A DNA stretch of 64,000 nucleotides from Lithospermum erythrorhizon (taxonomy: Eukaryota; Streptophyta; Magnoliopsida; Boraginales; Boraginaceae). The notes beneath the pieces were generated by a model. That model had not been told where the DNA came from and searched no databases. It saw only the letters and a list, made by a program, of their open reading frames with translations. The DNA is taken from contig JADFUC010001668.1 in NCBI GenBank assembly GCA_019722365.1, forward strand, positions 1-64,000, in the 5' to 3' direction. This document shows positions 13,272-25,170 of this stretch, piece by piece. Both the position numbers and the translations under genes were made by a program. Numbering within the stretch: the first letter of the stretch is position 1; every line of letters starts with the position of its first letter.

Positions 13272-14600
13272 TAGCTGAGATGGCTGGTTACTGAAGGTCT
13301 GATTTGATGGTAAAGTTTTAATATTTGTCAACAATTCGATATTTGCTGAGAGGCAGAGGGGGTTTCATTAATATCAAAACTTGGTTATAGTGAGACAGAA
13401 ATGCATCTGTGTTTTGCTTTATTGAGACGTATCCAACACAAACTAGCTTAATTTGCTCCTGCATTAGGTCATAAGAAATGTATTTTGATTTATTTTAATT
13501 TATAATTGAAATAAAGTCAACATCGTTCACAAAATGATCAACATTGATCAACATTGTTCACAAATATTCATTTTGGACTTCAAATTTATTCATTTTTATT
13601 AATTTTATCCATAACAATTTTTTAATTTTTTGGTGGTGACTGTTAAGGTTTTTGAAGGAGTAGAGTTGGTGGCGGAATTAATGAGGAGTGGAGTTGGTGG
13701 CGGAATTAATGAGGTGGTAGATAAATATTTATTTATCAAAATTTTGTATTAATATCTCCATTTGTAATCCAAGTTAGTTATGATGTTTGATACCAAAATA
13801 ATTTTTCACAAGAAATATTAAGGGTACATATTAGAAAAATTCAAGAATATTAAATGATGTTTAAGGTTATCTTCATAATAGTTATTAGATTGAAAATTAG
13901 GATGATTTTGTAAATAAGAAAGGGTATGTTGAATATGATGTATTTGGTTGGTTAAATTACCTATTCTAGAAGAGTTTCAATTATTAATATCATTCTTAAA
14001 GGATTTTAGTTTTTGTAAGAAGGAAAAAGTTGAGGAACAATAAGGAAAAAGTAATTTACAATGCTTTTCTAAGATTAATTTAAATTCAGAAAACTTTGAT
14101 AAAAATAGTTCAAGTTTGAAAGAGTTTCTTTTCTCATAGTAATTGGCTTGTTCAGATTTCTAGTTACAACGCTACGTATCACTTTTCAATTAGAATTATT
14201 GGAAATATATGTTTGGCGAATAGATATCATTTATCTTTGAGTTTTGTCTTAACTCCACAAATATCGCGATCAACGCTTGATCACTATTGCAGTAACTCTT
14301 CAACGGATTGTTTTGATTGATTGTGATCCGTCAGATTGAAGCTGTCGACCAAATACCACAAACATTCCGACGCTTAAGTTAAGAGCGATAGTGTTTGTAT
14401 TTGAAGCACAGTAGTTATCAATAAAGATAATTTTATTACTGCAATGTGATTTATATATACAAAACATACAGAAGCATCAGATTGTAGGTTTGATGAGAGT
14501 GAACTCCCTTAATGTTGTCCGTGTTCCATTGACAAGCACGGCTTAAAAGCCTATGTTTTCTCTTGATGGACCACATATCAGCCACAATCAATCACATTAA
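13272..14600. other. AT-rich intergenic stretch
   Basis: This is the 3' flank of the PPR-like gene. A 30-bp tandem duplication (gagttggtggcggaattaatgagg twice) lies at about 13,663-13,712. The segment around 14,200-14,640 may be part of a copia LTR ('attggaaatatatgtttgg' onward), but I see no second copy or clear ends. No gene is evident. Confidence 0.4.
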
Positions 14601-16440
14601 GAAGATTAAGCTTAATTATAACGCCACGACTAGCCTCAATCGTAGAAATTTTTTAAAAAAGTTATTAGGAAAAATTTGATCCCATTCAAAATTTGAGACA
14701 ACAGAATCTAATTTTTCATATATTTTAATTTTATTTCTAATGTCAATCCAAAAAATATTTATTACCCATATGTTTAAGAGTTTTTAAGTTGAGATTATTT
14801 AGGAAAGTAAAAAGGAAATCTAAAACTAATATATTAGAATTAGGAAAAGAGAATTTATCAAATAGGAATAAAATTTGATTGAAGTCACCTAAAAGAAGTA
14901 ATGCTTTATGAAGGTAATCTAATAAGATGGTTTCTAAAGATAATCAAGTTGTAAGTCTATCATTTAAGTGAGGGTGACCATAAATACATCCTAAATATCA
15001 TGGGATAAGAGATTCAGTCTTATAATAAAATTAGATGCTTATTAGAGGATAGAACTTTATGATTAATATTTGAAGCAAGTCGTAACCAAAGACCACCACA
15101 TTTACCTATATGATCTATAGAAAGGAATTTTAAAGATTCAATGTTTCTGAAAGAAAGCAAAGATCCCAAGTAGTTTAACTGTCGAGGGTTTACAAACACC
15201 TCGAGAGTTCCAACTAAAGATATTGAGAGCGGTATTTGGGTTGTTGAGAGACAACCACCAAAACCCTATCCTCAAACAAAATGATATTGAAGTTATAAGC
15301 ATATAATGAATTCAAGTTATGGTTACAAAATAAAGAAGCATTATGAATGCAAGAAGGCAAATTGATAGAGTTAAGTTTATAAGTATTACCAGAAGTGGTG
15401 CAGGCATTTATAAGATGAGATACATTGTGAACTCGGGTTAGCAGTGTCCTCTGAAACTTTCTAAATTTGACCCTCTTCGGAGCAGGTTCCAGACTAGTGC
15501 ATCTCAAGCTAGGAGTTGCTTCTTGATTCTTTCTTTTGTTACCAATTAGTGAATCACTTGCTGCTGATTGAATTGAAGAAGCTCTTTTGCTTTCCAATTG
15601 AAGTTTGTGAATTGATGACTCCTCCATTGATAAAAGCATGAAATTAGCTAATTTCGGCTCTTGAAGACAAATCAACTCCAATGATTTATTGGCTTCGACC
15701 ATTTGCTGAAGATCTTGAAGGTTGTGTGTTATCTGAATTCTGACAAGTGTTGAAGATGAGGTTTCCTAATCCATATTCAAGACTAGCATATGATTTCTTG
15801 ACTCACTTCCTTCTAGAATTTGTAATGTGCAATGGTAATTCTCACCTCTGAGAAGTGAAATTAAAGCAAATCGATTTGATATATCAGAATGATTATTCGA
15901 TTGCTCAACTATTGTGTGCCAAAAATTATTGTCATAAGGGGTATCTGCAACTCTAGCTATCTTTATTATAATATTTAATGCTAAATTCTCCAAGGAACTG
16001 ATTCACTGAATGTTGGCCTTTAGAATAGTTCATTGTGCATCATATTTAGTGTGGTTAACATGAGTGAGATGAGGTAATGGAAAAACAACTGTAACCACTT
16101 CTTCTTCAACAAATTCATTTAAAGCCCAGTTCAAATAAAATATGAATAACTTCTTGAAGAGTTAAATTGTGGACATTTACAAGGTGAGCCATGTCAGCAA
16201 TTCAATGAGCACTGTCTTCTCCTAACGGCTCCTAGTAAACTTTAAAGGCTGTATTTGCATGCAAAGATATTGGTTCTTCAGAGTCAGATGGTTCAAAAGT
16301 GTTTTCAACATCTAGATTTTCTTTATTGATGAGGATGAAGTTTTAAAAAAGGGTTAGGCTATCCATCATCCACAAACGATCACTTCAAGGATTGCTAATT
16401 CTGTAATTACTTTGGAGTACTTGGTTGGTGTTCATAGAAA
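14600..16440 (-). pseudogene. L1-type LINE fragment: end of ORF1 and start of ORF2
   Basis: Two open stretches on the minus strand (15766-15993 and 15214-15702) read like the C-terminal half of a plant LINE ORF1, with a basic KRKNQ...PKRVKF segment. At the end of the second stretch a shifted frame opens with NTALNIFSWNSRGVCKPSTV, the usual N terminus of the LINE ORF2 apurinic-type endonuclease (NILSWNCRG). Decayed endonuclease sequence continues left to about 14,600, with GGLWLRLASN still legible, and contains several stops. Upstream, near 16,350-16,440, sequence such as RGPDRHGWVISMN may be ORF1 N-terminal material. The reverse transcriptase part is missing here. The copy is dead. Confidence 0.6.
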
Positions 16441-17082
16441 TAACCCAACCATGTCGATCAGGTCCTCTTATGTGCCTATTATTGCTTTCAAAACTGTGGC
16501 TCATTTTATATAGGATAGTATAGTATATTTAATGATGTAAGATAGAATATTAAAAGATTGGGGTTAAATTGTAATAATGTAAAGAGTTATTATAATTGAA
16601 GATAAGATGGTAGATGTGTTGATGATGGTAAAGATGAAATGTTGGTGTGTAGTAGGAGGTGTGGCAACAGGGTAATGCCACTTAGTTGACAAAATGAATA
16701 ATTGGGACAAGTGTCCTACATGCAAGAAAGGAGTAAGAATAATAAAGAGGGAAAACAAACTAAAGAAGATTAAAAAGAAGTTGAAAAGTCTATTTTTGGA
16801 ATGTATTGGTTGGGAATTTTTTGTTATTGGTGTGTATTGAATAAAGAGCTAAATTGGAGAATAGAATCGAAACATTGTCTTGAGAGAGAATTTCAAGCAA
16901 GCTGGCGTATTTTTGCGAACATGTGTTTATTTGTTCCATATTTTGTGAGGCAAAATTTCTTCTACAAATTAAAGTGCCTATACTAATTAAAACCGACTCC
17001 GATTTCATGTCTCAAACAAATATATCTAAATTTTATAAACAGAAGAAAAGGAAGAAAAACAAAATTAGTTATAGAAAAATAA
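16441..17082. other. 3' flank of the DYW-PPR gene
   Basis: This AT-rich sequence lies downstream of the minus-strand PPR gene and probably contains its 3' UTR. Overlapping short open frames on both strands (16,564-17,153) have no recognisable domain and lie partly over the PPR stop codon. I do not regard any as a gene. Confidence 0.4.
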
Positions 17083-20000
17083 TTACCAATAGTCTTTACA
17101 AGAACAAACACCGTCTCTATAATGGTGAAATCTTGTCCTGTCCCTCACAATAATTTCCCTATCAAATTCTTTGGACACTAACTTGATAAAATTATGGCAA
17201 TCCTGGCATATTCTAAGGTTTTTCATTATACGTATAGTTGATCCATTCTTTTGCCCTATCAGTCCCCAACAAAGTGCCAACTTTTCACTATGCCATAGTA
17301 CTGCATTCTCCTTCTCATCTTCATCGATATCGAGCAGCACTCCGCTGGTATCCGGAGCATAACCTGCATCTTTTAACATGCTAACGACCTCGTCTAACTT
17401 GTTGTATATATCATTTACCCGTTCGTGTTTCTTATCTTCTGTAGAAAACTCGTATACCTTGGACCCGATTTCAATTTTACTAAGTCCTCGTTCCTTATCT
17501 ATGCATTTGTGTTTCATAAATCTTCTCACCTCCCTCACATATTCCCATTTCCTTTCTTTCGCGTAAATGTTTGATAAGAACACATGGGCACCATCATGAT
17601 CAGGAGCCAACAGAAGAAGTTGTTTTGCTGCATACTCGCCTAATTCTGATTCCCCATGAAGCCTGCATGCGGCCATTAGTGAACCCCAAATAATAACATT
17701 TGGGGCCTGAGGCATAGTTTCTACAACCTCAAGGGCTTCCCGTAGAAGCTTGGCCCGACCATACAGGTCTACCATGCATCCATAGTGCTCTAGTTTCGGA
17801 GTAATGCTGTACTCGTTAGCCATCGATGCAAATATCTTTTCTCCAACTTCTACCAATCCTGTATGGCTACAAGCATGAAGAACACCCACAAAGGTAATCC
17901 AGTTAGGCTCAATATTCTCAGCTTTCATGTGCCTGAAAAGGGTTAACGCATTATCTGCATCACCATGCATAGCACAAGCAGTAATCATACTGGTCCAAGA
18001 TATGACATTTTTTCTGTGCATTTGATTAAAAACTTCTCGTGCTCCCTCAAGACTTCCACATTTGGCATACATGTCAATAAGAGCATTATTAATAGGCAAA
18101 GCATTCCCGAATCCACTTTTTTTGACCAATTTGTGGAGCCATTTAGATTGATCCAATGCACCAAGGTTTGCACAAGCAGAAATGACACTCAACATAGTCA
18201 CTTGATCAGGTTTTATTCCAGATGCTTGCATTTCATTAAATAAATTGAGAGCTTCTATAGGATGATCACTCTCTGCATAGCCAGAGATCATGGCACTCCA
18301 ACATACCAAGTCCTTGTCTATCATCAGCTCAAAAATCTTGCGAGCAGCCTCAACGTGACCAATTTTAGCATATCCGGATAGCATGGCTGTCGAGGCTACT
18401 ATGTTCTTTGGTGTCAAAGTGTCATACAGATCCTGAGCCACATCCATTGAACCAGATCGTGCATACATGCCAAGTAGAGCACTCTGCAGATGCGAGTCCA
18501 TCGGGGTATTGCCATCAGAAAGAAACTCGTGAATGACTTTTCCAATTTCCAAATTGCCACTACGACCACATGCTGATAGAATTGTCGAAAACATTCTCCT
18601 ATCAGGTTGAACATTGGAACTTCTCATATCATTTAATAGATCTATAACGTCATCAAACTGTCCACACTGGCAATACCTGCTAGACAAATCTACTGTGTCA
18701 AACATTGAAAGTAATTTGTACAAATGTTAATCCTTATTCAGTTAAGAATTCATATATCATCATCTTACTTTCTTTAGATGCGCAATTATAAAACATGAAA
18801 ATATTGTTAAAGTTTTCTTAGTCCCTTGGTAACAAGCCAGCTGTAAACTCATTTCAAACTCCTATGTCGAGATCTTTTATAGACTGGAACCGGATAATAA
18901 GTAGAATGAAGTGATATAAACTATTGGAAAACTGCAAGATTACTGCCTTTCTGAATAAAACTTGAGTCTTTAATACCTTTCTCCATATCATCCATCCTAT
19001 TTTTTTGGTAAAAAATATCCCCATCAATATAATTTTGTTTTTCTTTGTTTATATCTAACAAGAATCTACATAATATCTATTTAGAAGCTAATATCTAGTT
19101 AATATCTAATTGATACCTAACAAATATCTATATAATATCCAATCACTTGGGGATATTTTGACAAAAAGTAGACATATGTTATGGAATGAAACAATTACTA
19201 AAACGTGTGAAAAACTCAAAATTTAGTGTAATTCTTGCAATTTTCCCTATACACTACATGTAAAGCTAACTGTTGAATAGACAATGTACAAACAAATATA
19301 TGAATATTAAGTCATAAATCAGAAGATACACAAATTCACTCAACCGCAGAATCAAAAATCGGAGAATGTAAGCACTAGATACTCGACCAAAAACTTTTGG
19401 AAACTAGTTATTCGCTTACCCATCGATCAAGATGTTCCATGTAACAATATCTCGATGAGACATTTTATCAAACATCAAGCGAGCATCGGACATATTCCCA
19501 CATGAAGCATACAACAAGACCAGCGAAGTCTGCACAAATGGGTCCAAATCAAACCTGAGTTTAGCACCCAAGCAATGCATTTGCATCCCCTCCTTCAAGG
19601 CCAACGCTTTCGCTGCAGCCTTTATTAAATTCGGGAACCCAAACCTATCAATAACAAACCATTATGGTCAGTCCAGTGATCACGAAGATATTATTGTCAA
19701 TAGACTAGGTCCCTAGACATCTATTTTTTTTAAAGTAAAAATTTATTCTAGAAAATTTGCTGCCACGCCCCCGAGTTTCTCCACTACTTGAAATGGCCAC
19801 CTAAATTTTTATTTCGGAGTGACAACTTAATTTTCAAATAAATGAAAGTCGAAAGACTTATTTATTTTTAAATCAAAACTTATTTTAAAAAAAATTAGAT
19901 GCGACTGGTCCCACGTACTCTAGCACTGGTGCTATAAGCACACTGCAAACAGTGTGAAAAAATGGCTGAAATTACTATTTTAGACCCCTATTTGCAAGTG

Positions 20001-20445
20001 TAACGGAAAGGAGCAAAATAGTTATTTCAGTGTGGTTTTTCTCCACTGCTTGCAATGACAAGTAGGAAATCCTAAAAAAAACAAACCTATCAATAACCAA
20101 GTCTTTATTCCGAATAATTTCCCAAAACAAAAGGGCATTTTGGGGAGAAGTAGAACGAGATAGTTGGAGGAAGAGTTTATTATAGAGATGGGGTTGGAGA
20201 ATAGGTAAATTTAGGAAGACGGAAATAGAGTATTGGAGAGAGGAGTTAAATTGAAGGGAGGAAAGGAGGATGTTGAATAGGAGGGGGGTTGGGGAGGGGG
20301 TATTGTTGCGGATGATTTTGGCGTGGATTTGTTTAAGGTGGGAGTCGGATGTTGCTAAGGAGATGGAAGTTGAGAGGGGGTGGGGGCTGGATTCAATAGG
20401 GAGTTTGGGTGGTGCTACATGTCTTGTGGAGGTTGAACAAATCAT
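17083..20445 (-). CDS. DYW-class PPR RNA-editing factor (PCMP-H type)
   Basis: Three exons, 20445-20087, 19644-19420 and 18676-17083, join in frame to 2178 nt (725 aa plus TAA). Proteins of this class act in mitochondria or plastids, where the PPR repeats read one RNA site and the DYW domain deaminates C to U. The N terminus (MICSTSTRHVAPP...) is Ser/Pro-rich and could be an organelle transit peptide. P-L-S type repeats follow, for example NALIDMYAKCGSLEGAREVF and NVISWTSMITACAMHGDADN. The E/E+ region (IWGSLMAACRLHGESELGEY) and a full DYW domain come next, with the deaminase-like HSEKLAL, CQDCHNF and the last residues CSCKDYW. Length and layout resemble Arabidopsis At4g14820 (about 720 aa), but orthology is an inference. 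Unusually for this often intronless class it has two introns; the first looks like an insertion. All splice borders are GT..AG and no stops interrupt the joined frame. Confidence 0.9.
18677..19419 (-). other. Intron 2 of the DYW-PPR gene
   Basis: The 743-bp intron runs from GATCGATGG|GTAAGC to TCTAGCAG|GTATTG on the minus strand. Joining the exons restores the continuous PPR helix ...WNILIDG-YCQCGQFDD.... It carries a small inverted-repeat element (19001-19168) and many copies of an 'aatatcta' word. Confidence 0.8.
19001..19168. mobile_element. Small MITE-like element in PPR intron 2
   Basis: Imperfect terminal inverted repeats (ttttttggtaaaaaatatcc at the left; complement of the right end, ctttttgtcaaaatatcccc) enclose about 120 bp. 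That interior is rich in repeats of the form 'taatatct(a)'. The superfamily is not clear and no firm target duplication was seen. Confidence 0.5.
19645..20086 (-). other. Intron 1 of the DYW-PPR gene, apparently born from an insertion
   Basis: The 442-bp intron is bounded by two copies of a 16-bp direct repeat, caaacctatcaataac on the plus strand (19640-19655 and 20082-20097). On the coding strand each copy contains ATAG|GTTTG. The upstream copy gives the donor AG|GTTTGT and the downstream copy the acceptor ATAG|GTTTGG. Removal restores exactly one copy and the frame (LVIDR-FGFPNLIK). Inside is an imperfect inverted pair, CTGAAATTACTATTTT (19969) and AAAATAGTTATTTCAG (20017), separated by about 32 bp. 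If unspliced, the frame ends after 156 codons. Confidence 0.8.
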
Positions 20446-21480
20446 GTTACCCTGCAGGGATTGTTCCTAGTACCAAAATCTGAGTTGTGGAATTGGAGGA
20501 ATAGACATTTGTGTTCTCATGGCTGATAAAAGCACACCAACAATGTAAAAGATAGACTGAATGACATTTTAGCCTCCGCTTGTAAATGGTGTTGATAAAG
20601 TTTCATTCAGGGGTAAAATTGTCATTTCACATAAAACTTTACTATTTGCGATGTTCTTTTAGAGTGACTCTTGTGTTCCTACTGCCGATCTTGCTTTTAT
20701 TACTCCATACTTTTATGTTTATTGGGGGTGATCCGATATGTTCAAAGTGGTGGTTTAAAACCTTGTTAGCTAATTTGGTAAGTAAGTTTATGAGAAATAT
20801 GTAATGGAGTATTAGATTCTAATCATCAGAAGTTGACCAAAATTTAGTTTGGAATTTCTATCTCAAAATAGTAAGCAAAACCCATTAGCTTACTTTAGTA
20901 ACATCATACCCAAAATCAATTACACTTGACTTCAACAATTGAAATCTCTTTTTTCATCCAAGTGTTAGCAAAACATTACCTTTTTGGTTTCAATAGTGTT
21001 ATCAATCTATTTTATTATTATTATTTCTCTCCCGATAAAAACTCAGTCAAAGGAAAAATCTTCCATTACATTGCAAAATAGCCATTGTATAAGAGTTTCT
21101 ACTCCCTCCTCTCCAAAATCTGTTTCCAATAATTCATTCATCTTGAATTCAAACCAACATCATCAAAAACTACAACAAAAATAAAAATAAAAACCAAATC
21201 TTAGAAACACCCATTTTAGGGTTGTCTTCAATTATACATACAAGAACACACTCTTGCTTCTAAACATCTCAGTTGTCATTTGTTTCAGATTTCTTCTTGC
21301 TTTATTTCTGAACAATCTAAATAACCAACTCTGTTCTTCAAATTTTCCTTAAAATAAAAAATAAAAATAAAAAAATAGAATAAAAATTCAAAAACATAAT
21401 AATCAAACAGTTCTATTCAAGAATCTAACATTATTATTCGAATAAACTTCGAGGATCAAGCAATCGATAAATAGGCTCTA
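20446..21480. other. Intergenic DNA upstream of the PPR gene, possible leader sequence on the plus strand
   Basis: This stretch must hold the PPR promoter (reading left). Its right part, about 21,090-21,340, looks like a plus-strand plant 5' leader: TTTAGGGTTGTCTTC, CT-rich runs and 'tttgtttcagatttcttc'. No coding sequence follows before the LINE fragment, so any gene served by it has been lost or displaced. AT-rich runs with AAAATAAAAATAAAA lie at about 21,180 and 21,350-21,390. Confidence 0.3.
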
Positions 21481-21499
21481 AGTTGGTCTTGTAAAAAAC

Positions 21500-22700
21500 T
21501 TTACCACTCCTTAAATGTCTTCCATGGTTCTCCTACTGTTCTTAGCATCCAAGGTGTTGAATACCATAACCTACAACTAATGGACACTCTAACAGAAGGT
21601 GAATTAAGTTTTCACATTCTTGATTACATAAAACACATGTTGGTTCAACCAACACCCCTTTTCTATTAAGCTTCTCCTTGGTAGGAAGAATATCGTGTAG
21701 GAACTTCCACAAAAATAGTTTAATCCGTGGTGGAACCTTAATATTCCATAAATCCTTCCAAGTGTTATCTACCCCCCTACTGTTACTCGCCTCTCCTACA
21801 ACATACCCCCTTAATTCCCCATTTTTTTCACGATTCGAAATGCGACAACAGTCCAACAAGTTGTGGCCCGTCGCAACGAGTACGTGCCTAAAATGAGTTT
21901 ATCTCGACGCCGACGACTCAAAGATGTAGCCAAGACTCTCGAGCATCATCTCCTCAGAATACCTCCTCCACTGCATCCCGGTTCCATTCACCATTATTAA
22001 TAAGCTAAGACACCCAACGAGGTCCCTCTCCCCTTTCCCCTCTTAAAAAGAAATCCGTATGACGTGGTACCCACGATTCCGTCCACATATCAATACTCCT
22101 TCCATCACCAACCCTCCAATGTACTCCTTTAAGCAAAACCTTTTATTTAATCGCTACGACCGAATCTTTACTGAACTTACTTTCCAAATTGAGATAGTAG
22201 CCTTTCCATCCCCAAGTCGAAGTCTCCACCTTTACCTTAAGATACCTAAAATCCCACGCTTTAGGATTCTAACGCGAGAAGGCATCTGTGATATTTATCT
22301 TGATCCGTGAATCCTCTCACTCCTAACCCCGAGGTACCGGAAAGCTGCCGAATACGACTGGGAGAGTCGCTGTCAGAATCGACCGAGCACTTGTTCCGGT
22401 TTATTTTTTGTCCCGAAGCTACTTCGTAATCCTTCAAGATGCGCATTACCTCATTTCCTTCTTCCACCACAGCCTTGCAAAAAATCATTGTGTCGTCAGC
22501 AAACAATATATGACTAATGCTTGGGCTCTCTCTACTAATCTTGATCCCGGTCAATGACTTTCGCCCTAACTTCCCTTAACAGCACGTGAGACCCTCTCGC
22601 ATTAATGTAAGAAAAATATAATGGCGGCTGCGGGTCCCTCGTCGAATCCCCCCTTGTCGAACGCCTTACACATCACCTTAATTCAAAGCGAGATTCTTTC
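21500..22700 (-). pseudogene. L1-type LINE fragment: reverse transcriptase and zinc-binding end
   Basis: On the minus strand, 22,554-22,261 encodes LTGIKISRESPSISHILFADD, the plant LINE reverse-transcriptase segment around the catalytic FADD motif. Upstream, shifted frames keep remnants of the preceding block (GDSTRDPQPPLYFSYI for the usual RQGDPLSPYLF). Downstream, 21,859-21,542 encodes WKDLWNIKVPPRIKLFLWKF, HDILPTKEKL and CVLCNQECENLIHLLLECP, which is the zf-RVT zinc-binding domain found at the end of ORF2. Frameshifts and stops separate the pieces. It is a different fragment from the one at 14.6-16.4 kb, which carries the other end of a LINE. Confidence 0.75.
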
Positions 22701-22779
22701 AATCATAGCGCAGAAAGTCCAAAATTATATTCGCGGAAGAAATTGGTAATAGTAAATATCAGATATTATCATGGATGAA

Positions 22780-24060
22780 GCCTACTAATGGATCAAAAAA
22801 GATCAAATGACAATTGTTGAGGTTTGTCACGCAGTATGGGGATTTGTTTTGGATTTAGTCTATGTTCAAGATAAAGTCATTAAGCTCAAGTCACACATAT
22901 GTGAAATCTTTAATACTCACAAACTCGACATAAAAAAATATGAGAGGTCAAGGATATGATGGAGCTAATAATATGAGGGGACAATGGAATGGTTTACAAG
23001 CTTTGATTCTTAAAGAATGCCTATTTTCATATTATGTGCATTGTTTTGAACATCGCCTTCAATTGGCATTAGTAGTCAGCTGCTTTATGTCATATCACAA
23101 TAAATTCTTCTTTGATAATGCAAATTTTATTGTTAATGTGGTAACTAATTCTAGTAGACATTTACTCAAGTATCGTCTCCATCAAGTTGACTGTGATTTG
23201 AAATTTACTAAAAGAAGTTGGAAACTAATAAAGGAAAAACCAAATCTAAGACTTTAGACACGGGATACTGATGGAGTTCTCATTTGCAATCTCTCAATAG
23301 TTTGCTTAATATGTAATACTAACTTGTCACCTTAAACATATAATCAATGGATAGAAGCACCTTCCTCGCCAAAGAAGAAGTTTACTTAAGCTTATAATAA
23401 GATTACTTCCTTTGAGTCTATATTTCTTTCAGATATGATGGATGAAATATCGAGATAACAGATGATGTGATCCAAACATTGCAACAAAAGTTTCAAGATA
23501 TCGAAAAATGCTATGCATTTAGCTTCATCAACAAAATTCAGCCCAACAATTCTTTTTTAACGCCAGATTGATTTTCAACTTCAAGAGTTACAATCTAGAT
23601 TTTGTGAAAATGTAGACGAATTGCCTATACTCACCTCATCATTGAATCTGAGGGATGGATTTGATTTTATTTAATGTTGATGATATATGCAAGTTGGCCT
23701 AAATTTTACGTACTCACAGATCAAGAGTTGTCACATTTAAAGTACGAGTTGAATCATTTCAAGATTAATTTGCATACGAGTGATGACTTCAAAAAAACAA
23801 TTCCCAACAATTTTAGAGTGCGGTAATAAAGCAGGCTGCAAGGAAATATCCGGGCTTTTTGATGCAAGCACTCCGATTGTCCACGCTGCTTACAATATAA
23901 CCCTCAAAGAACGGTTATCAGGGAAACAAGGTCAGAAACAAGATGGATGATGACTTCCTTGCTGATAGTTTAGTGTTATACATTGGGAGGTGAATTGTTG
24001 TAGTTTTGATTTTGATTCTATTATAGATACTTTTGATCTTAAAAAAATGGAGTAAATTAT
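22780..24060 (+). pseudogene. hAT-type (ZMYM1/TTF-like) transposase pseudogene
   Basis: The clearest stretch (22,940-23,257) encodes RGQGYDGANNMRGQWNGLQA followed by YYVHCFEHRLQLALV, the signature of domesticated-looking hAT transposases annotated as zinc-finger MYM-type protein 1 or DUF4371 proteins. Just upstream, another frame gives FVLDLVYVQDKVIKLKSHIC and FNTHKLDIKKY, so a frameshift lies near 22,935. Decayed sequence continues to a C-terminal remnant near 23,945-24,050 (MDDDFLADSLVLYIGR, FDSIIDTFDLK), which corresponds to the dimerisation region at the end of such proteins. There are many stops. It is a dead copy. Confidence 0.72.
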
Positions 24061-24371
24061 TATACCACTAAAGATGTCAAACAAGATAAAATAGTTTAGA
24101 TTTTGCTTTCTATTTCCACTTAACGTTTGTTATTTATGTAGTACACTTTGTTTTTTTATGATGAATGGTATTTTCTTTTTGTTTACATTTAATCCTCTGT
24201 CATAAAATTTCGATTCGTCATTTTAGATGTCACAAACCTGATACTTTAATTTATTCTCTCAATGTAATGCTGTTAAGCATCAATTATTACAATGAAATAA
24301 ACTCATCTAAACAAAACAAGGGCATTTATTTGGAGGTTTCGTTAAGGGCATGTTACATCGTTTATATATTA

Positions 24372-24415
24372 CTAGTTAAATAACCTCGTCTAGCGACCGG
24401 GACAAAAGACCTAAT
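24372..24415 (-). mobile_element. Helitron-like 3' terminus (minus strand)
   Basis: On the minus strand the sequence reads CCCGGTC-GCTA-GACGAGG (imperfect hairpin), then TTATTTAA, then CTAG followed by T. A short GC-rich hairpin about 10 bases before a terminal CTRR, inserted before T, is the standard 3' end of plant Helitrons. The element would extend rightward, which is where captured exons of unrelated genes lie, all in the same orientation. The 5' end is not certain: TCTGGCTAGTATACTTTAA on the minus strand, ending at plus position 32,513, is a weak candidate. Confidence 0.45.
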
Positions 24416-25028
24416 TTGTATAACAAAACCCATGTAAGTTTCAACACGTGACACAATTTTAAAAAAGAAACATATACATTAAATTTCAAAAACTCATTAT
24501 ATACAATTTTATTTAACCACAAGAAATAAATGAACAATCAACATCAACACAATAATTAATAATACTTAGGATGTTAACCTAAATAAGATAATAGAATTGG
24601 CATTGCAAAGTTGACTTGAGATTTATTGATATTGACATCTAATAGCAATCCATGTGAATAGATTACAAAAATCTAATATATTATGTGAATCGTCAGGCTA
24701 ATTTTGATTGATGGACATCTCAAATAAGACGTCTAAATTTAGAAATATATTAGTATGCTACCTTGCACATTCACATAAAAGAACTCAAAATATCCCATAA
24801 GTAATAATATTTATGAAGATACATTTATGCAATATACCATCAAAATACATAGCCTGCATAGTTTTTACAATGGACCATGAAAAGATTTTAGAAGAATGGA
24901 TCTTCACATCTTTTGGATGTGCTAGGAAAGTAAAGTGTATTTTAAATCATATGATACTTCGATTCATGGTCAATGTCATTGTCTGAACAACATATTTTCA
25001 TCCTCTTCTACATATTTGAAAACATACT

Positions 25029-25170
25029 TCACCATCTGCGACTCAGTCTTGGCTGCCTTGCTTCTATAACTTTTGATGACCACTTCTTTGAGTTATGATG
25101 AGAAGCACTTGGATAAATGTTGTAGCTTATTCCAGGTAACTTAAGGAGACTGTCTGATGCTCTTATAATG
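25029..25170 (-). pseudogene. Unrecognised terminal-exon-like fragment
   Basis: The minus strand encodes DSLLKLPGISYNIYPSASHH followed by NSKKWSSKVIEARQPRLSRR, then W and a stop. The basic, polar end and the AG-rich entry (tcagacag) are like a last exon. I do not recognise the family. It lies downstream, in the same orientation, of the other captured exons, so it may belong to the same mosaic. Other short open frames at 25,340-25,803 show nothing recognisable. Confidence 0.3.

Noticed and set aside
17171..18243. Plus-strand and alternative minus-strand frames over the PPR gene
   Set aside because: They are other-frame readings of the 1594-nt PPR exon, which has a convincing protein on the minus strand.
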